NCBI GenBank assembly: GCA_016191815.1
Contig: JACPVI010000028.1
Coordinates: forward strand, 1-64,000
Direction: 5' to 3'
Source: Myxococcales bacterium
GTDB taxonomy: Bacteria; Myxococcota; Myxococcia; Myxococcales; Myxococcaceae
DNA: 64,000 nt
Below the pieces are notes generated by a model. That model worked only from the letters and a program-made list of their open reading frames with translations, ran no database searches and had not been told where the DNA came from. A program made the position numbers and the translations under genes. Below are positions 24,149-36,606 of the stretch, in pieces. How positions within the stretch are numbered: position 1 is the first letter of the stretch; each line of letters starts with the position of its first letter.

Positions 24149-26737
24149 CTACTTTCGCGTCATCCGCAGCTCGTCCTTGCCCGCCTCCACCACCACGATG
24201 TCCCCCGGCGTCAGCTCGCCCTTGAGGATCTTCAGCGCCAGCGGGTCCTGCAGGTAACGCTGCACCGCCCGCTTGAGCGGCCGCGCCCCGAACACCGGGT
24301 CGTACCCGCGATCCGCCAACAGCTCCTTCGCTGAGTCGGCCACCTCCATCGACAGCCGCTTCTCCTCCAACAACCTCGACAACCGGGAGATCTGCAGCTC
24401 CACGATGCGGTGGATCTCCTCCTTCCGCAGCGACTCGAAGAGCACCACCTCGTCTACCCGATTCAGGAACTCGGGGCGGAACTGCTCCCGGAGCGCGTCC
24501 ATCACCAGAGACTTGGTCCGCTCGTCCAGCGCGCCGCGGGCCGCCATCGCCTCCTGGATGTAACTCGACCCGAGGTTGGAGGTCATGATCAGCACGGCGT
24601 TCTTGAAGTCCACCGTCCGCCCATGCCCGTCCGTCAGCCTGCCCTCGTCGAGGATCTGCAAGAGGAGGTTGAACACGTCGTGGTGCGCCTTCTCGATCTC
24701 GTCGAAGAGCACCACCGAATACGGGCGCCGCCGCACCGCCTCGGTGAGCTGACCGCCCTCCTCGTAGCCCACGTATCCAGGCGGCGCGCCGATCAGCCGA
24801 GCCACGGAGTGCTTCTCCATGTACTCGGACATGTCGATCCGCACCATCGCCTGCTCGTCGTCGAAGAGGAACTCTGCCAGGGCCTTGGCGGTCTCCGTCT
24901 TCCCCACCCCGGTGGGCCCCAGGAAGATGAACGAGCCGATCGGCCGGTTCGGGTCCTGCAGCCCGCTCCGGGCACGCCGGACCGCGTTGGACACCGCGCC
25001 GATCGCCGCCCGCTGGCCGATCACCCGCTGCGTGAGCCGCTCCTCCATCTGCACCAGCTTCTCCACCTCGCCCTCGAGCAGCTTGGTCACCGGAATGCCG
25101 GTCCACTTCGCCACCACCTCGGCGATGTCCTCCGAATCGACCTCCTCCTTGAGGAAGCGCTGCTTCTCCTGCAGCTCGGCCAGCTTCGCGTTCGCCTGAG
25201 CGAGCTCCTTCTCCAGTGAAGGGACAACCCCGAACTTCAGCTCCGCCGCGCGGTTGAGATCGCCCTGGCGCTCGGCGATCGCCTGGTCTCCCTTGGCCCG
25301 CTCGATCTTCTCCTTGAGCGCGTGGAGCTGGCGGATGGCCTGCTTCTCCGCCTCCCAGTGCGACTTGAGCCGGGAGAACTCCTCGTTCAGGTGGGCGAGC
25401 TGCCTCTCCACCTCCCCCAGCCGCTCGCGCGAGGTGGGATCGGTCTCCTTCTTCAGCCCCTCGCGCTCGATCTCGAGCTGGATGATCCGCCGGCGGACGT
25501 CATCGATCTCCGTCGGCATCGAGTCGATCTCGATCCGCAGCCGGCTGGCGGCCTCGTCGACCAGGTCGATCGCCTTGTCCGGCAAGAAGCGGTCCGAGAT
25601 GTACCGGTTGGAGAGCGTCGCCGCCGCCACCAGCGCCGAATCCTGGATCCGCACCCCGTGGTGCACCTCGTAGCGCTCCTTCAGCCCGCGCAGGATGCTG
25701 ATGGTGTCGTGCACCGTCGGCTCGCCGACCTGCACCGGCTGGAAACGCCGCTCCAGCGCCGCGTCCCTCTCGATGTTCTTCCGGTACTCGTCCAAAGTGG
25801 TGGCGCCGATGCAGTGCAGCTCCCCCCGGGCCAGCGCCGGCTTGAGCATGTTGCTCGCGTCCATCGAGCCCTCCGCCCGCCCCGCGCCCACCACCGTGTG
25901 CAGCTCGTCGATGAAGAGGACGATCTCCCCTTCCCTCGAGGTCACCTCCTTGAGCACCGCCTTCAGCCGCTCCTCGAACTCGCCGCGGAACTTGGTCCCC
26001 GCCACCAAGGCGCCCATGTCCAGCGCCACCAGCCGCTTGTTCTTCAGCCCCTCGGGCACATCGCCGTCCACGATGCGCCGGGCGAGCCCCTCCACGATCG
26101 CCGTCTTCCCCACGCCCGGCTCGCCGATCAACACCGGGTTGTTCTTCGTCCGCCTGGACAGGACCTGCACGCAGCGGCGGATCTCCTCGTCCCGCCCGAT
26201 CACCGGGTCGAGCTTCCCCGCCCGCGCCAGCTCGGTGAGATCGCGCCCGTACTTCTCCAGCGCCCGGTAGGTGGCCTCGGCCTCCTGGGTGGTCACCCGC
26301 CCAGCCCCCCGCACGTCCTTGAGCACCGCCAACACCCGCTCCCGCGTCACCCCCGAAGCCCTAAGCGCCTCCCCCACCGCCCCCTTGTCCTGCGAAAGCG
26401 CCAGGAGCAGGTGCTCCGAGGACACGTACTCGTCCTTGAGCGCCTTCGCCTCGTCCTCCGCCCGGTCGAAGGTCCGCAACAGCCGCTGCGAGAGCACCGC
26501 GCCCTCCCCGCCCTGCACCTTGGGCAGCTTGGAGAGCGCCTCGTCCACCCGCGCGGAGAACAGCCGCACCTCGGCGCCGATCTTCCTCAGCACCGGAACC
26601 GCCACGCCTTCCTCCTGCGAGAGCAGCGCCTTCGCCAGGTGCTCCGGCTCGTAGTTGGGGTGGTTCGCCCGCCGGGCGAGCGCCTGGCCCTCCTGGATCG
26701 CCTCCTGGGCTTTCAGCGTGTACCGGTCAAGTCGCAT
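24149..26737 (-). CDS. clpB: ATP-dependent disaggregase ClpB
   Basis: ClpB is the hexameric Hsp100 that pulls apart protein aggregates with DnaK. The 862-aa protein has an N-terminal Clp-N domain (repeats near residues 1-145), the first AAA+ domain with Walker [10 protein letters not shown] and Walker [14 protein letters not shown], the coiled-coil middle domain (about 410-520, [13 protein letters not shown] and related helices), and the second AAA+ domain with [20 protein letters not shown] and SNLGS. It ends in a short basic tail. It is preceded by a palindrome CGCAACCCGTTGCG (26767-26780) but no CIRCE element, so heat control is not readable. It stands alone in its transcript. Confidence 0.97.
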   Translation of the reverse strand: MRLDRYTLKAQEAIQEGQALARRANHPNYEPEHLAKALLSQEEGVAVPVLRKIGAEVRLFSARVDEALSKLPKVQGGEGAVLSQRLLRTFDRAEDEAKALKDEYVSSEHLLLALSQDKGAVGEALRASGVTRERVLAVLKDVRGAGRVTTQEAEATYRALEKYGRDLTELARAGKLDPVIGRDEEIRRCVQVLSRRTKNNPVLIGEPGVGKTAIVEGLARRIVDGDVPEGLKNKRLVALDMGALVAGTKFRGEFEERLKAVLKEVTSREGEIVLFIDELHTVVGAGRAEGSMDASNMLKPALARGELHCIGATTLDEYRKNIERDAALERRFQPVQVGEPTVHDTISILRGLKERYEVHHGVRIQDSALVAAATLSNRYISDRFLPDKAIDLVDEAASRLRIEIDSMPTEIDDVRRRIIQLEIEREGLKKETDPTSRERLGEVERQLAHLNEEFSRLKSHWEAEKQAIRQLHALKEKIERAKGDQAIAERQGDLNRAAELKFGVVPSLEKELAQANAKLAELQEKQRFLKEEVDSEDIAEVVAKWTGIPVTKLLEGEVEKLVQMEERLTQRVIGQRAAIGAVSNAVRRARSGLQDPNRPIGSFIFLGPTGVGKTETAKALAEFLFDDEQAMVRIDMSEYMEKHSVARLIGAPPGYVGYEEGGQLTEAVRRRPYSVVLFDEIEKAHHDVFNLLLQILDEGRLTDGHGRTVDFKNAVLIMTSNLGSSYIQEAMAARGALDERTKSLVMDALREQFRPEFLNRVDEVVLFESLRKEEIHRIVELQISRLSRLLEEKRLSMEVADSAKELLADRGYDPVFGARPLKRAVQRYLQDPLALKILKGELTPGDIVVVEAGKDELRMTRK

Positions 26738-26925
26738 GGGCCCAACCTAACGGCGAGCGAGGTCGTCGCAACCCGTTGCGCGACGCGTCACAACATCGCG
26801 ACGCCACAGGGTTTTTCCCGCCTGCCCTGTTGTGGCCGGCGCCGAGTTCGCGTATACGCGCGCATCTTTTTTGCGCTGAAAAGCGGGGGAAAAGGGTGGA
26901 AGCGCACGGCGGGTACCTCTGCAGG

Positions 26926-27501
26926 ATGGCGGAGGTCGATTCGGAGGATCTCTTGCGGCTGGCGCGCGAGGCGCTGGCCAAGGAAGCAGAGAGCCCCAAG
27001 GACTGCTCGCTGCTCGTCTCGTCGCTGCCCAGGGCGCGGGTGGTGCGGCTGGCCTTCGATGCTCCCTTCACCTACGGCCGCAAGGGGGCGCGCTGGTACG
27101 GACGCCGGCACGCCTTGGCCAGGCTGCTCTCGAGCGAGCTGAACCTCACGGTGCACGCGTACGTGTTCGACCCCGAGGAGCTGGAGCAGGTGGTCGGCTA
27201 CGGGGCGGGTCGCCCGGTCGGCGGCGAAACGGTTCACTACCTGGACGCCGAGCTGCCCGACGACGAGGAGCTGGACGACCTCTCTTTCGAGAAGCTGAAG
27301 TCCCGATGGCCGATGGGCCACCTCGCCAAGGTGCTCGGAGTCACTCGCGAGGAATTGGTGCGCATCCCGCGCGCCAAGACGGTCCTCCTTCCGCTGGACG
27401 GCCGGCCGGGGGAGAGCCTCGAGGAGCTGTTTCGGCCCGGGCAAGCCCAGGCGGCGCTCCAAGTCCTCCCGCCAGGTGCCGAGCGGCGCGGCGAGGCCTG
27501 A
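26926..27501 (+). CDS. Conserved hypothetical protein
   Basis: A 191-aa soluble protein, acidic overall (for example ELPDDEELDDLSFEKLKSR), with an N-terminal helix EDLLRLAREALAKEA. No family, catalytic motif, signal peptide or TM segment is recognised. The ATG at 26926 follows a weak GCAGG; a GTG at 26896 with AAAAGGG upstream would add 10 residues. It is divergent from clpB by about 190 bases. Third-position GC is high and the frame is unbroken, so it is probably a real gene. Confidence 0.6.
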   Translation: MAEVDSEDLLRLAREALAKEAESPKDCSLLVSSLPRARVVRLAFDAPFTYGRKGARWYGRRHALARLLSSELNLTVHAYVFDPEELEQVVGYGAGRPVGGETVHYLDAELPDDEELDDLSFEKLKSRWPMGHLAKVLGVTREELVRIPRAKTVLLPLDGRPGESLEELFRPGQAQAALQVLPPGAERRGEA

Positions 27502-27518
27502 GGCTTTAGAGGCCGACC

Positions 27519-28151
27519 CTACGGGCCGCGGTCCGCGAAGGCGACGATCTGCTTCACCTTCTCGGAGCGGAAGTAGAGCGAAAGCGCGGCAAACCCGCCG
27601 GCGATGAGGGCGGTCATTCCCGCGACGATCAGGGGAGGCAAAAGCGAACGGAAACCTTCGGGCACACCGGTGGCCCAGGGGGCGTCCGCGGTGAGGCGGG
27701 CGAAGGCGGCGCCCACCTTGCGCATCAGAGCGGTGGCCTGCGCCCCATCGAGCGTCCGGAGGACCGCCGCGGCCAGCGCCGAACGCCCCAGGAGCCTGCG
27801 CACGCTCTCCCTGGAGAGGCCGGTCGGCCTCAACAGCCGCACCGCCGAGACGAAGCACAAGGCGCTGGCGGTGGCGAGCGCGGCCATGATCAGCAGCCGG
27901 GAAGCGCGCATCCCCTCGAGGCCCTTGAGCTGCACTTCCACCAGCGCCCGGTAGAGCTCCGGCTCCATCGAGCTGGGAGCAGCCGTGTCGGCTTTCTCCC
28001 GCGCCTCGGCGAGGTTGGCCAAGACCGCCATCTCCTGGGCGGCGCCGAACCCCACCATCCCGGCGAGCACCAGACACCCGAACGCGGCGTTGCGCACCGG
28101 CCGAGGGAGCGCGGCGGACGGCCGCGGGCGCGCCGGCGCTTCTGGGCTCAC
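27519..28151 (-). CDS. Membrane protein of unknown function
   Basis: This 210-aa protein has four hydrophobic segments (AFGCLVLAGMVGFGAA, LLIMAALATASALCFV, a weak one near residue 125, and LIVAGMTALIAGGFAALSLYF) around a periplasmic-like loop with AEAREKADT. The function is unknown. Its GTG start lies within the stop of the DUF1844 gene (GTGA), making it the third gene of a coupled three-gene operon that starts at 28641. It ends 17 bases from the convergent hypothetical gene. Confidence 0.7.
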   Translation of the reverse strand: MSPEAPARPRPSAALPRPVRNAAFGCLVLAGMVGFGAAQEMAVLANLAEAREKADTAAPSSMEPELYRALVEVQLKGLEGMRASRLLIMAALATASALCFVSAVRLLRPTGLSRESVRRLLGRSALAAAVLRTLDGAQATALMRKVGAAFARLTADAPWATGVPEGFRSLLPPLIVAGMTALIAGGFAALSLYFRSEKVKQIVAFADRGP

Positions 28152-28450
28152 CGCTTGCTCGCCTCCACGAAGCGGAACCGAAGGTCGGCGAGGACGCCCT
28201 CGAAGAGGCGCTCCTCCTCAGGCGTGAGGTTGCCCTTGGTCTTCTCACGCAAGAGCGAGAGCAGCTCGAGGCTCTGGCGCGCCAGCACCAGGTCCAACTT
28301 CGGTTCGCCCGCCTCGGGGTGGGGCGCCTCCCCGAGGTGAATCAGCGCCGTCGAGGCCAGACCCAGGACGAAGGTGCTGAACTCGATCGGCTTGTCGGGC
28401 GGGCCCGGCTCCCTCATCACGAAGGTTTCGCCCTGCTTCTCCGCGCTCAT
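28148..28450 (-). CDS. DUF1844 domain protein
   Basis: A 100-aa protein matching DUF1844: the core FSTFVLGLASTALIHLGE, then DLVLARQSLELLSLLREKTKGNLTPEEERLF. DUF1844 proteins are small and common in Deltaproteobacteria; the function is unknown. The ATG at 28450 overlaps the stop of the 64-aa gene (ATGA), and its stop overlaps the start of the next membrane protein, so the three are translationally coupled. Confidence 0.88.
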   Translation of the reverse strand: MSAEKQGETFVMREPGPPDKPIEFSTFVLGLASTALIHLGEAPHPEAGEPKLDLVLARQSLELLSLLREKTKGNLTPEEERLFEGVLADLRFRFVEASKR

Positions 28451-28641
28451 CCGCCAGCCGGCTCTCCCCCGTCCTCCTCGCCCTCGGCTTCGATGGTGGT
28501 CTCCACCGGGGCGGACTTCTCCGCCACGTCGGGAAGGGACTTGAGGTGGCGCTCGAACGCCTTCTCGTCGAGCTGCCCGCTGCGGATATAGCGCTCGCAG
28601 GTGCGCTTGTCGGTGAATCGCGGATCCAGGGTTTCGGCCAC
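28447..28641 (-). CDS. Small conserved hypothetical protein
   Basis: A 64-aa protein: LDPRFTDKRTCERYIRSGQL followed by DEKAFERHLKSLPD and an acidic tail. It may be a small adaptor of the DUF1844 protein encoded just after it. The GTG start at 28641 follows GAAAGGAGC on the minus strand. Short but with coherent codon use and a 4-base overlap with the next gene, which supports it. Confidence 0.6.
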   Translation of the reverse strand: MAETLDPRFTDKRTCERYIRSGQLDEKAFERHLKSLPDVAEKSAPVETTIEAEGEEDGGEPAGG

Positions 28642-28699
28642 GGTGCTCCTTTCGAGCAGGCTTTGAGAAAAAACGTGGCGGGCTTATAGCAGCGCGCCC

Positions 28700-29356
28700 G
28701 TGGAGAACGGAAGCCGCCAGGCCCGCCTTCCCCGGGGTTTGTACGCCCTGTGCGACGACTCCGTCCGGCCCGAGCTGCCGCTCGAGGAGAAGGCGCAGCG
28801 GCTGCTCGATGGTGGGGCCAGGGTGCTGCAACTGCGGATGAAGCGCACCGCCGACCGGGAGGCCCTGGCCGCAGCGCGCGGGGTGGTCGCCCTCTGCCGG
28901 GTAGCCGGCGCCCTCTGCCTGGTGAACGACCGGGTCGACCTGGCCTTGCTCGCCGGAGCGGACGGAGCGCACGTAGGGGAGGAGGATCTCCCCGCCCAAA
29001 ACGCCAGGGCGCTCCTCGGGCCGCACCGATTGCTCGGCGTCACGGCGCGAAACCTCGCCGAGGTGCGCGCGGCCCGAGCCGCCGGAGCGGACTACGCCGG
29101 GGTAGGGCCGGTCTTCGAGAGCGGCACCAAGAGGCTGGCGGTTCCACTTTTGGGCCTGGCCGGCCTGGCGGAGCTGGCCCGGGAAAGCCCGCTGCCTTTG
29201 GTGGCCATTTCGGGAATCGGCCTCCGGAACATCCGAGAGGTGGCCGCCTGCGGGGTGCACGGCGCGGCGGTGGCCTCGGACCTATTGCTCGCCCCGGACA
29301 TCGCCGGGCGGGCACGCGAGCTGGCCCGCGCTTTCGAGCGAGGCCGCGCTCACTGA
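28700..29356 (+). CDS. thiE: Thiamine phosphate synthase
   Basis: ThiE joins HMP pyrophosphate and the thiazole phosphate to make thiamine phosphate. The 218-aa TIM-barrel protein shows the strand GARVLQLRMKRTA, the NDRVDLALLAGADGAHVGEEDL turn that binds pyrophosphate/Mg, and the loop YAGVGPVFESGTKR, with VAISGI near the end. The start is GTG at 28700. No TPP riboswitch is seen in the 58 bases upstream. The thiD gene that makes its substrate is 1.6 kb downstream but not in the same transcript. Confidence 0.9.
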   Translation: MENGSRQARLPRGLYALCDDSVRPELPLEEKAQRLLDGGARVLQLRMKRTADREALAAARGVVALCRVAGALCLVNDRVDLALLAGADGAHVGEEDLPAQNARALLGPHRLLGVTARNLAEVRAARAAGADYAGVGPVFESGTKRLAVPLLGLAGLAELARESPLPLVAISGIGLRNIREVAACGVHGAAVASDLLLAPDIAGRARELARAFERGRAH

Positions 29357-30165
29357 GGCAGATCCGCCCTCCGCTTGCCTTGCAGGTAGGCCGCCACGTT
29401 CTGGTACCAGCGGGCGGAGATCGGCTCGAACTCGCTCCAGCGGTTGGCCAGGCGGGTGTAGCCGCAGTCGTGGATCACGTTCTCCCTCCCGCGCCGGGAG
29501 ATTCCCACCAGAGGTTGGTTGTCGCTCGCCCGCAGGATGACTTCGATCTCCGGCGACTCGGAGAGGTGGCAGAGCGTGATGCCCTCGTAGATGCGCTCGA
29601 TGCCGGTCAAAAGCTCGTGGTCCTCGGCGTAGAGCTTGCCGTTCAGGTACCCGGCGCGGCGGAGCTTGAGGAGGGTGTCCATGTCCTCCTTCTTCATTGC
29701 CTCCTCGACCATCCGCTTGACCTCGCCCGGGCGCACCACGTGCACCGGCTTGTCCCCGTAGTAGTCGCCCTTCACCTCCAGACCGTGCAGCGCCTTCGCC
29801 ACCCGAGCGCCCTCCTGGATGCACGGCACGTTGTCCATCAAGTTGTAGAAGCCCTTCCCCCGCTTCACGAACTCGGCGATCCGGCGGATGTCGGACTCGT
29901 CGAATCGCCCGCCGCCGTAGCAGTCGGAGACCATCCAGAGCTGGTCGTAGGCGTCCAGGTTCGGCAGGTGGTCCTTGGTGACCCGAACGTCGACGCGGAA
30001 GCCCAGCTCCTCGAGCTTGGGCGGAACGTTTCGGCTGTAGTCCTCGGTGAAGTAGTTGACGAACAGAATCCGCTTCCCCCGGAACTCGCCCGCGCGGGCG
30101 TACTGGGTGGGGTTGGCGGCGGCCAGCGACGAGGTGAGCGCCAGCGCGAGAATGGCGGTACGCAT
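29350..30165 (-). CDS. Secreted protein with class I glutamine-amidotransferase-like fold
   Basis: A 271-aa protein with a signal peptide (MRTAILALALTSSLAAA, then NP). The body resembles ThuA/GATase1-like domains: the first strand RILFVNYFTED, a helix, and DQLWMVSDCYGGGRFDES at the turn where class I amidotransferases hold their nucleophile Cys. A later part reads RWSEFEPISARWYQN, with an NVIHDCGYTR segment. Whether it is an enzyme is unknown. The ATG at 30165 is preferred over the TTG at 30192 because a GGAGG site lies 7 bases upstream. It is convergent with thiE, overlapping its end by 7 bases. Confidence 0.65.
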   Translation of the reverse strand: MRTAILALALTSSLAAANPTQYARAGEFRGKRILFVNYFTEDYSRNVPPKLEELGFRVDVRVTKDHLPNLDAYDQLWMVSDCYGGGRFDESDIRRIAEFVKRGKGFYNLMDNVPCIQEGARVAKALHGLEVKGDYYGDKPVHVVRPGEVKRMVEEAMKKEDMDTLLKLRRAGYLNGKLYAEDHELLTGIERIYEGITLCHLSESPEIEVILRASDNQPLVGISRRGRENVIHDCGYTRLANRWSEFEPISARWYQNVAAYLQGKRRADLPQ

Positions 30166-30266
30166 GAAGAACCTCCGAAAGAGGCTCTTCAACGGACGGG
30201 GAGGCCGAAAGGTCTGGCGGTCGGGCGTCGAGGGCCTGTCGCGTTGGTGCTAGCCTTGAGCTCCCG

Positions 30267-31007
30267 ATGATTCCGCACCACGGACACGGCCGCCGCCCCA
30301 GCATTGGGATTACCCCCGACATCGAAGCCGGCCCTGCTGCCGAGTACCGGCTCCGCAGCTTTTATGCCGACGCGGTGTTCCGCGCCGGCGGCCTTCCCAT
30401 GGTGCTCCCATTCTCCGACGACCGGGCCTGCGTCGAGTCCTACCTCGACCGCATCGGAGGGCTCCTCGTCACCGGAGGGGCCTTCGATATCCCCCCAGAG
30501 GCTTACGGAGAGACGCCCCGCGATGGCCTCGGCCCCACCAAGCCCGCGCGCACCCGTTTCGAACGCGCCCTCCTCGAAGGCGCCTTGGCGCGGAAACTCC
30601 CCATCCTCGGCGTCTGCGGAGGCATGCAACTCCTCGCCGTGGTGCTCGGCGAAACCCTGGTGCAGGACATCCTCCGGGAGGTCCCCAACGCTCGCGACCA
30701 CGAACAGAAACACGATCGCTCCCAGCCCCATCACCCCGTCGAGGTGAAGGAGGGCTCGCTCCTTTGCGAGCTGATCGGCAAGGGCCAGGTGATGGTGAAC
30801 TCCACCCACCACCAGGCAGTCAAGGCCCCCGGCCGGAAGGTGGCGGTGGCCGCCGTAGCTCCGGACGGCGTGGTGGAGGGCATCGAGGCCACTTCCTGTG
30901 GCTTCGCCGTCGGCGTGCAGTGGCACCCCGAGCTGATGCTCGACACCGTCCCCTTGCACCTCGGGCTCTACCGCGGCCTCGTCCAGCGCGCCCGGGACAA
31001 GCGGTGA
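30267..31007 (+). CDS. Gamma-glutamyl-gamma-aminobutyrate hydrolase-type peptidase (C26, PuuD-like)
   Basis: This class I glutamine amidotransferase of peptidase family C26 probably cleaves a gamma-glutamyl amide. The 246-aa protein has GITPDIEAG at its start, GLLVTGGAFDIPPE, the nucleophile Cys in GVCGGMQLLAVVLGE and the His-x-Glu end in VGVQWHPEL. Family members include PuuD (putrescine degradation) and others with broad gamma-glutamyl substrates. It overlaps thiD by 4 bases (GTGA) and so is coupled to it. Confidence 0.88.
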   Translation: MIPHHGHGRRPSIGITPDIEAGPAAEYRLRSFYADAVFRAGGLPMVLPFSDDRACVESYLDRIGGLLVTGGAFDIPPEAYGETPRDGLGPTKPARTRFERALLEGALARKLPILGVCGGMQLLAVVLGETLVQDILREVPNARDHEQKHDRSQPHHPVEVKEGSLLCELIGKGQVMVNSTHHQAVKAPGRKVAVAAVAPDGVVEGIEATSCGFAVGVQWHPELMLDTVPLHLGLYRGLVQRARDKR

Positions 31008-31795
31008 AGGGCGCCCCGAGGCCTCCCGGCACTGCGGCCGCCCACCTCACCGTGCTGGCGATCGGTGGGCTCGAGCCTTCCGGCCGCGCCGGGCTCCTCG
31101 CCGACCTGGAGGCGATCCGCGCCTGCGGCGCCTTGCCTCTCGGCATCGCCAGTGCCCTCACCGCGCAGGGCCGGCGCACCTTCTTCGTCCAAAAGGTGGC
31201 CCCCCGTGTTCTCGAGCCGCAGATCGCCGCGCTGCTCGAGCTCGGGCCGATTCACGCGGTCAAACTCGGAGCGGTGGCCACGCGAGCCGCGCTCGTCGCC
31301 ATTCGCCGCGCCCTCGCTGGCTGCGCGGGCCCTTGGGTGGTGGATCCGGTGGTGCGCGCCTCCGGCGGCGGGCGGCTTTCTTTCCTTTTGGCGCGGGACT
31401 ACCTGGCGCTCGCCTCTCCCAAGGTGGTGATCACCCCCAACTTGCTCGAGGCGCGAGAGCTGCTCGGGTGGATTCGGCCCCTCCGCGGCCCCGAGGATGC
31501 TGCCCGCGCGGCGGTGCGGCTCGCGGAGCTGGGCTTCGGCGGAGTGGTGGTGAAGGGTGGCCATGGGCCGGGGCCTGCGGTCGATCTGGTGTGTGCGGGC
31601 CGGACCACCACTGCCCTCGCCGCGCCCAGGCTCCGCCGGACCGCCTGGCAACGCGGAACCGGCTGCCGCTTCGCCTCCGCTACTGCGGTGGGGCTGGCTC
31701 GCGGTGAGCGCCTGGTCGATGCGGCTCGTCAGGCCAAAGCCCTGGTGCGAAGGTTTCTCGCCGGGCCGTGCACGTCCGGCCGGAGGGAGAGATGA
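31004..31795 (+). CDS. thiD: Hydroxymethylpyrimidine/phosphomethylpyrimidine kinase
   Basis: ThiD phosphorylates HMP to HMP-PP for thiamine synthesis. The 263-aa protein starts at a GTG within the stop of the C26 peptidase. Ribokinase-fold motifs include GGLEPSGRAGLLADL near residue 20, VVDPVVRASGG, VVITPNLLEARELLG, VVVKGGH and the anion hole RGTGCRFASATA. Together with thiE it covers HMP activation and coupling, although the two genes are not in one operon. The ATG of the S9 peptidase overlaps its stop. Confidence 0.9.
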   Translation: MKGAPRPPGTAAAHLTVLAIGGLEPSGRAGLLADLEAIRACGALPLGIASALTAQGRRTFFVQKVAPRVLEPQIAALLELGPIHAVKLGAVATRAALVAIRRALAGCAGPWVVDPVVRASGGGRLSFLLARDYLALASPKVVITPNLLEARELLGWIRPLRGPEDAARAAVRLAELGFGGVVVKGGHGPGPAVDLVCAGRTTTALAAPRLRRTAWQRGTGCRFASATAVGLARGERLVDAARQAKALVRRFLAGPCTSGRRER

Positions 31796-34128
31796 ACAGA
31801 CTGCCCTGCGCGCTGCTCGCCGCCGCACTGTCCTGTGCGCATCCCCCCGGGGTCGGCAGGGAGCCGGCCCCGGCGCCTCCGGGCCAGGCGCCGGCTGCTC
31901 ATGCGGGCTCCAAGCTCGAGGAGGCCGCCGCGCTCGGCCGCTCGATGGCCGACTACCCGGCCTCCAAGGAGGAAGTTCCACCCGCCACGCTCGCCGAGCC
32001 GCTGGAAGATGTTCGGCACGGGGTGAAGCTCACCGACCCCTACCGCTGGCTGGAGGACGAGCGTGCCCCTCGAGTCCAGGCCTGGATGAAGTCGCAGGAC
32101 GCCTACGCGCGCGAGCGGCTGGCGAAGCTCGCCGGCCGCGATGCGCTCCTCCGCCGCTACACCGAGCTCTATTACCTCGAGTCGGTTTCGGTGCCGGTGA
32201 AGCGCGGGGGCCGCACCTTTTACTCCCGCACCCACAAGGACAAGGAGAAGGCGGTCGTCTACTGGCGAGACGGCGAGCGCGGGCACCAGAGGGTCCTGCT
32301 CGATCCGAACGCCTGGTCAGAAGACGGGACGGTCTCCCTGGGCGTGTGGGTGCCATCCTGGGACGGGAAGAAGGTGGTGTTCGGCAAGAGGCCGAACGCC
32401 GCCGACGAGTCCACCCTGCACGTGATGGACGTGGAGAGCGGGAGGTGGTCGGAGATCGACGTGATCCCCGGCGGGAAGTACGCCCGGCCGTCGTGGACTG
32501 CCGACAGCCGCGCCTTCTACTACGAGTGGCTCCCTACCGACCCGGCCATCGCCGTCTCGGAGCGGCCCGGGTTCACCGAGATCCGCCTTCACCGCTTGGG
32601 AGCGGACCCGGGCAAGGATTCCCTGGTCCACCCGCGGACCGGCAACCCCAGCACCTTCCTCTCGCAGGGGCTGAGCCGCGACGGGAAGTACCTCTTCGTC
32701 TCCGTCGACCGCGGCTGGAACGAGAACGATCTCTTCTTCCGCCGGACGGGCAAGGACAAGGCCTTCCGCAGGTTGGTGGAGGGACGCGACGCGAAGTACG
32801 AGGTGGCCGCCTGGCGCGACCAGCTCTACGTGATGACCGACGAGGGCGCCCCCAACAAGCGCATCCTCAAGGCCCACGGCTTGCGCCCCGAGCGGAAGAC
32901 GTGGAAGGAGATCGTCCCCGAGGACCCCAAGGCGGCGATGGAGAGCTTCGCGCTGGTGGGAGGGCACCTCGCGGTCTCCTACCTCCGCGATGCCTCCAGC
33001 GAGCTTCGACTCTTCACCCTCGAGGGGAAACCGGTGCGCACGGTGGCGCTGCCTTCTCTGGGGACCGCCTCCAACCTGGCCGGGCTGGAAGACGATGACG
33101 AGGCGTACTTCGCTTTCAGCTCCTTCACCTTGCCGCGCGAGGTGTACCGGACCTCGGTGAAGACCGGGAAAGCCGATCGGTGGGCCAAGGTCGAGGTGCC
33201 GATCGACCCTTCGCCTTACCTGGTGGAGCAGGTGTTCTACCCCTCGAAGGATGGCACCCGCATCTCGATGTTCATCGTCCGGCGCAAGGATCTCGCGAAG
33301 GACGGCGAGAACCCCACGCTCCTGTACGGGTACGGCGGCTTCGATGTGAGCCTCACTCCCAGCTTCAACAGCTTCATCTATCCCTGGCTCGAGGCGGGCG
33401 GCGTCTACGCGGTGCCGAACCTCCGCGGCGGGGGAGAGTACGGAAAGGCCTGGCACGACGCCGGCAAGCTGCACCTCAAGCAGAACGTCTTCGACGACTT
33501 TCTCTCCGCGGCGGACTACCTCATCCGCGAGCGCTACACCCGGCCCGGCAAGCTCGCCATCCGGGGCGCCAGCAACGGCGGGCTGCTGGTGGGCGCGGCG
33601 ATGACCCAGCGGGCGGAGCTCTTCGGCGCGGTGGTCTGCGCGGTGCCGCTCTTGGACATGGTCCGCTACCACCTCTTCGGCAGCGGGAAGACCTGGATCC
33701 CCGAGTACGGCGACCCAGAGAAGCAGGAGGACTTCAAGGTGCTCCACGCCTACTCGCCGTACCACCGGGTGCAGAAGGGGATCCGCTACCCGCCGCTGCT
33801 CATGATGTCGGCCGACCACGACGACCGGGTGGACCCGATGCACGCCCGGAAGTTCGTCGCCGCTGTCCAGACGCTCGGCTCCGGCCGCGCTCCCACCTGG
33901 CTGCGCATCGAGATGAACGCCGGCCACGGGGGCGCCGACCAGGTGCGCCGCTCGATCGAATCCTCGGCGGACCAGATCGCCTTCCTCCTCAGGGCGCTCT
34001 CGGTGTCCCCGGGAGGGACCGGCGCCTCGGCGAGGGTGCGTTCGACCCAGGGGCCGGCGAGGCGGGCAGGCGCTCGGCGGCGGGAATCTCAATCAGAGGA
34101 ACGAGGCCCGATTGGCGCCGTGTTATAA
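31792..34128 (+). CDS. Prolyl oligopeptidase (S9A) lipoprotein
   Basis: A 778-aa serine peptidase that cleaves short proline-containing peptides, probably in the periplasm or on the surface: the signal peptide ends in a lipobox-like LAAALSC near residue 16. The N-terminal beta-propeller (residues about 60-430) has [12 protein letters not shown], and the C-terminal hydrolase has the nucleophile in [13 protein letters not shown], the Asp in [10 protein letters not shown] and the His in [10 protein letters not shown]. The length fits the family (about 700) plus the lipoprotein leader. The ATG at 31792 has GGAGGGAGAG upstream and overlaps thiD by 4 bases. Its transcript may continue toward lon, 34 bases after the stop. 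Confidence 0.94.
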   Translation: MNRLPCALLAAALSCAHPPGVGREPAPAPPGQAPAAHAGSKLEEAAALGRSMADYPASKEEVPPATLAEPLEDVRHGVKLTDPYRWLEDERAPRVQAWMKSQDAYARERLAKLAGRDALLRRYTELYYLESVSVPVKRGGRTFYSRTHKDKEKAVVYWRDGERGHQRVLLDPNAWSEDGTVSLGVWVPSWDGKKVVFGKRPNAADESTLHVMDVESGRWSEIDVIPGGKYARPSWTADSRAFYYEWLPTDPAIAVSERPGFTEIRLHRLGADPGKDSLVHPRTGNPSTFLSQGLSRDGKYLFVSVDRGWNENDLFFRRTGKDKAFRRLVEGRDAKYEVAAWRDQLYVMTDEGAPNKRILKAHGLRPERKTWKEIVPEDPKAAMESFALVGGHLAVSYLRDASSELRLFTLEGKPVRTVALPSLGTASNLAGLEDDDEAYFAFSSFTLPREVYRTSVKTGKADRWAKVEVPIDPSPYLVEQVFYPSKDGTRISMFIVRRKDLAKDGENPTLLYGYGGFDVSLTPSFNSFIYPWLEAGGVYAVPNLRGGGEYGKAWHDAGKLHLKQNVFDDFLSAADYLIRERYTRPGKLAIRGASNGGLLVGAAMTQRAELFGAVVCAVPLLDMVRYHLFGSGKTWIPEYGDPEKQEDFKVLHAYSPYHRVQKGIRYPPLLMMSADHDDRVDPMHARKFVAAVQTLGSGRAPTWLRIEMNAGHGGADQVRRSIESSADQIAFLLRALSVSPGGTGASARVRSTQGPARRAGARRRESQSEERGPIGAVL

Positions 34129-34161
34129 ATCGGCGGTCCCAAGGCCGGAGCTCAAAACCGA

Positions 34162-36603
<2,442 letters not shown>

Positions 36604-36606
36604 CAC

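Noticed and set aside
26738-26925. CIRCE element for clpB
   Set aside because: The only palindrome (CGCAACCCGTTGCG at 26767-26780) lacks the TTAGCACTC arms and spacing of CIRCE.
28642-28699. TPP riboswitch before thiE
   Set aside because: Only 58 bases are available and the conserved CUGAGA and ACCUG parts are not seen.
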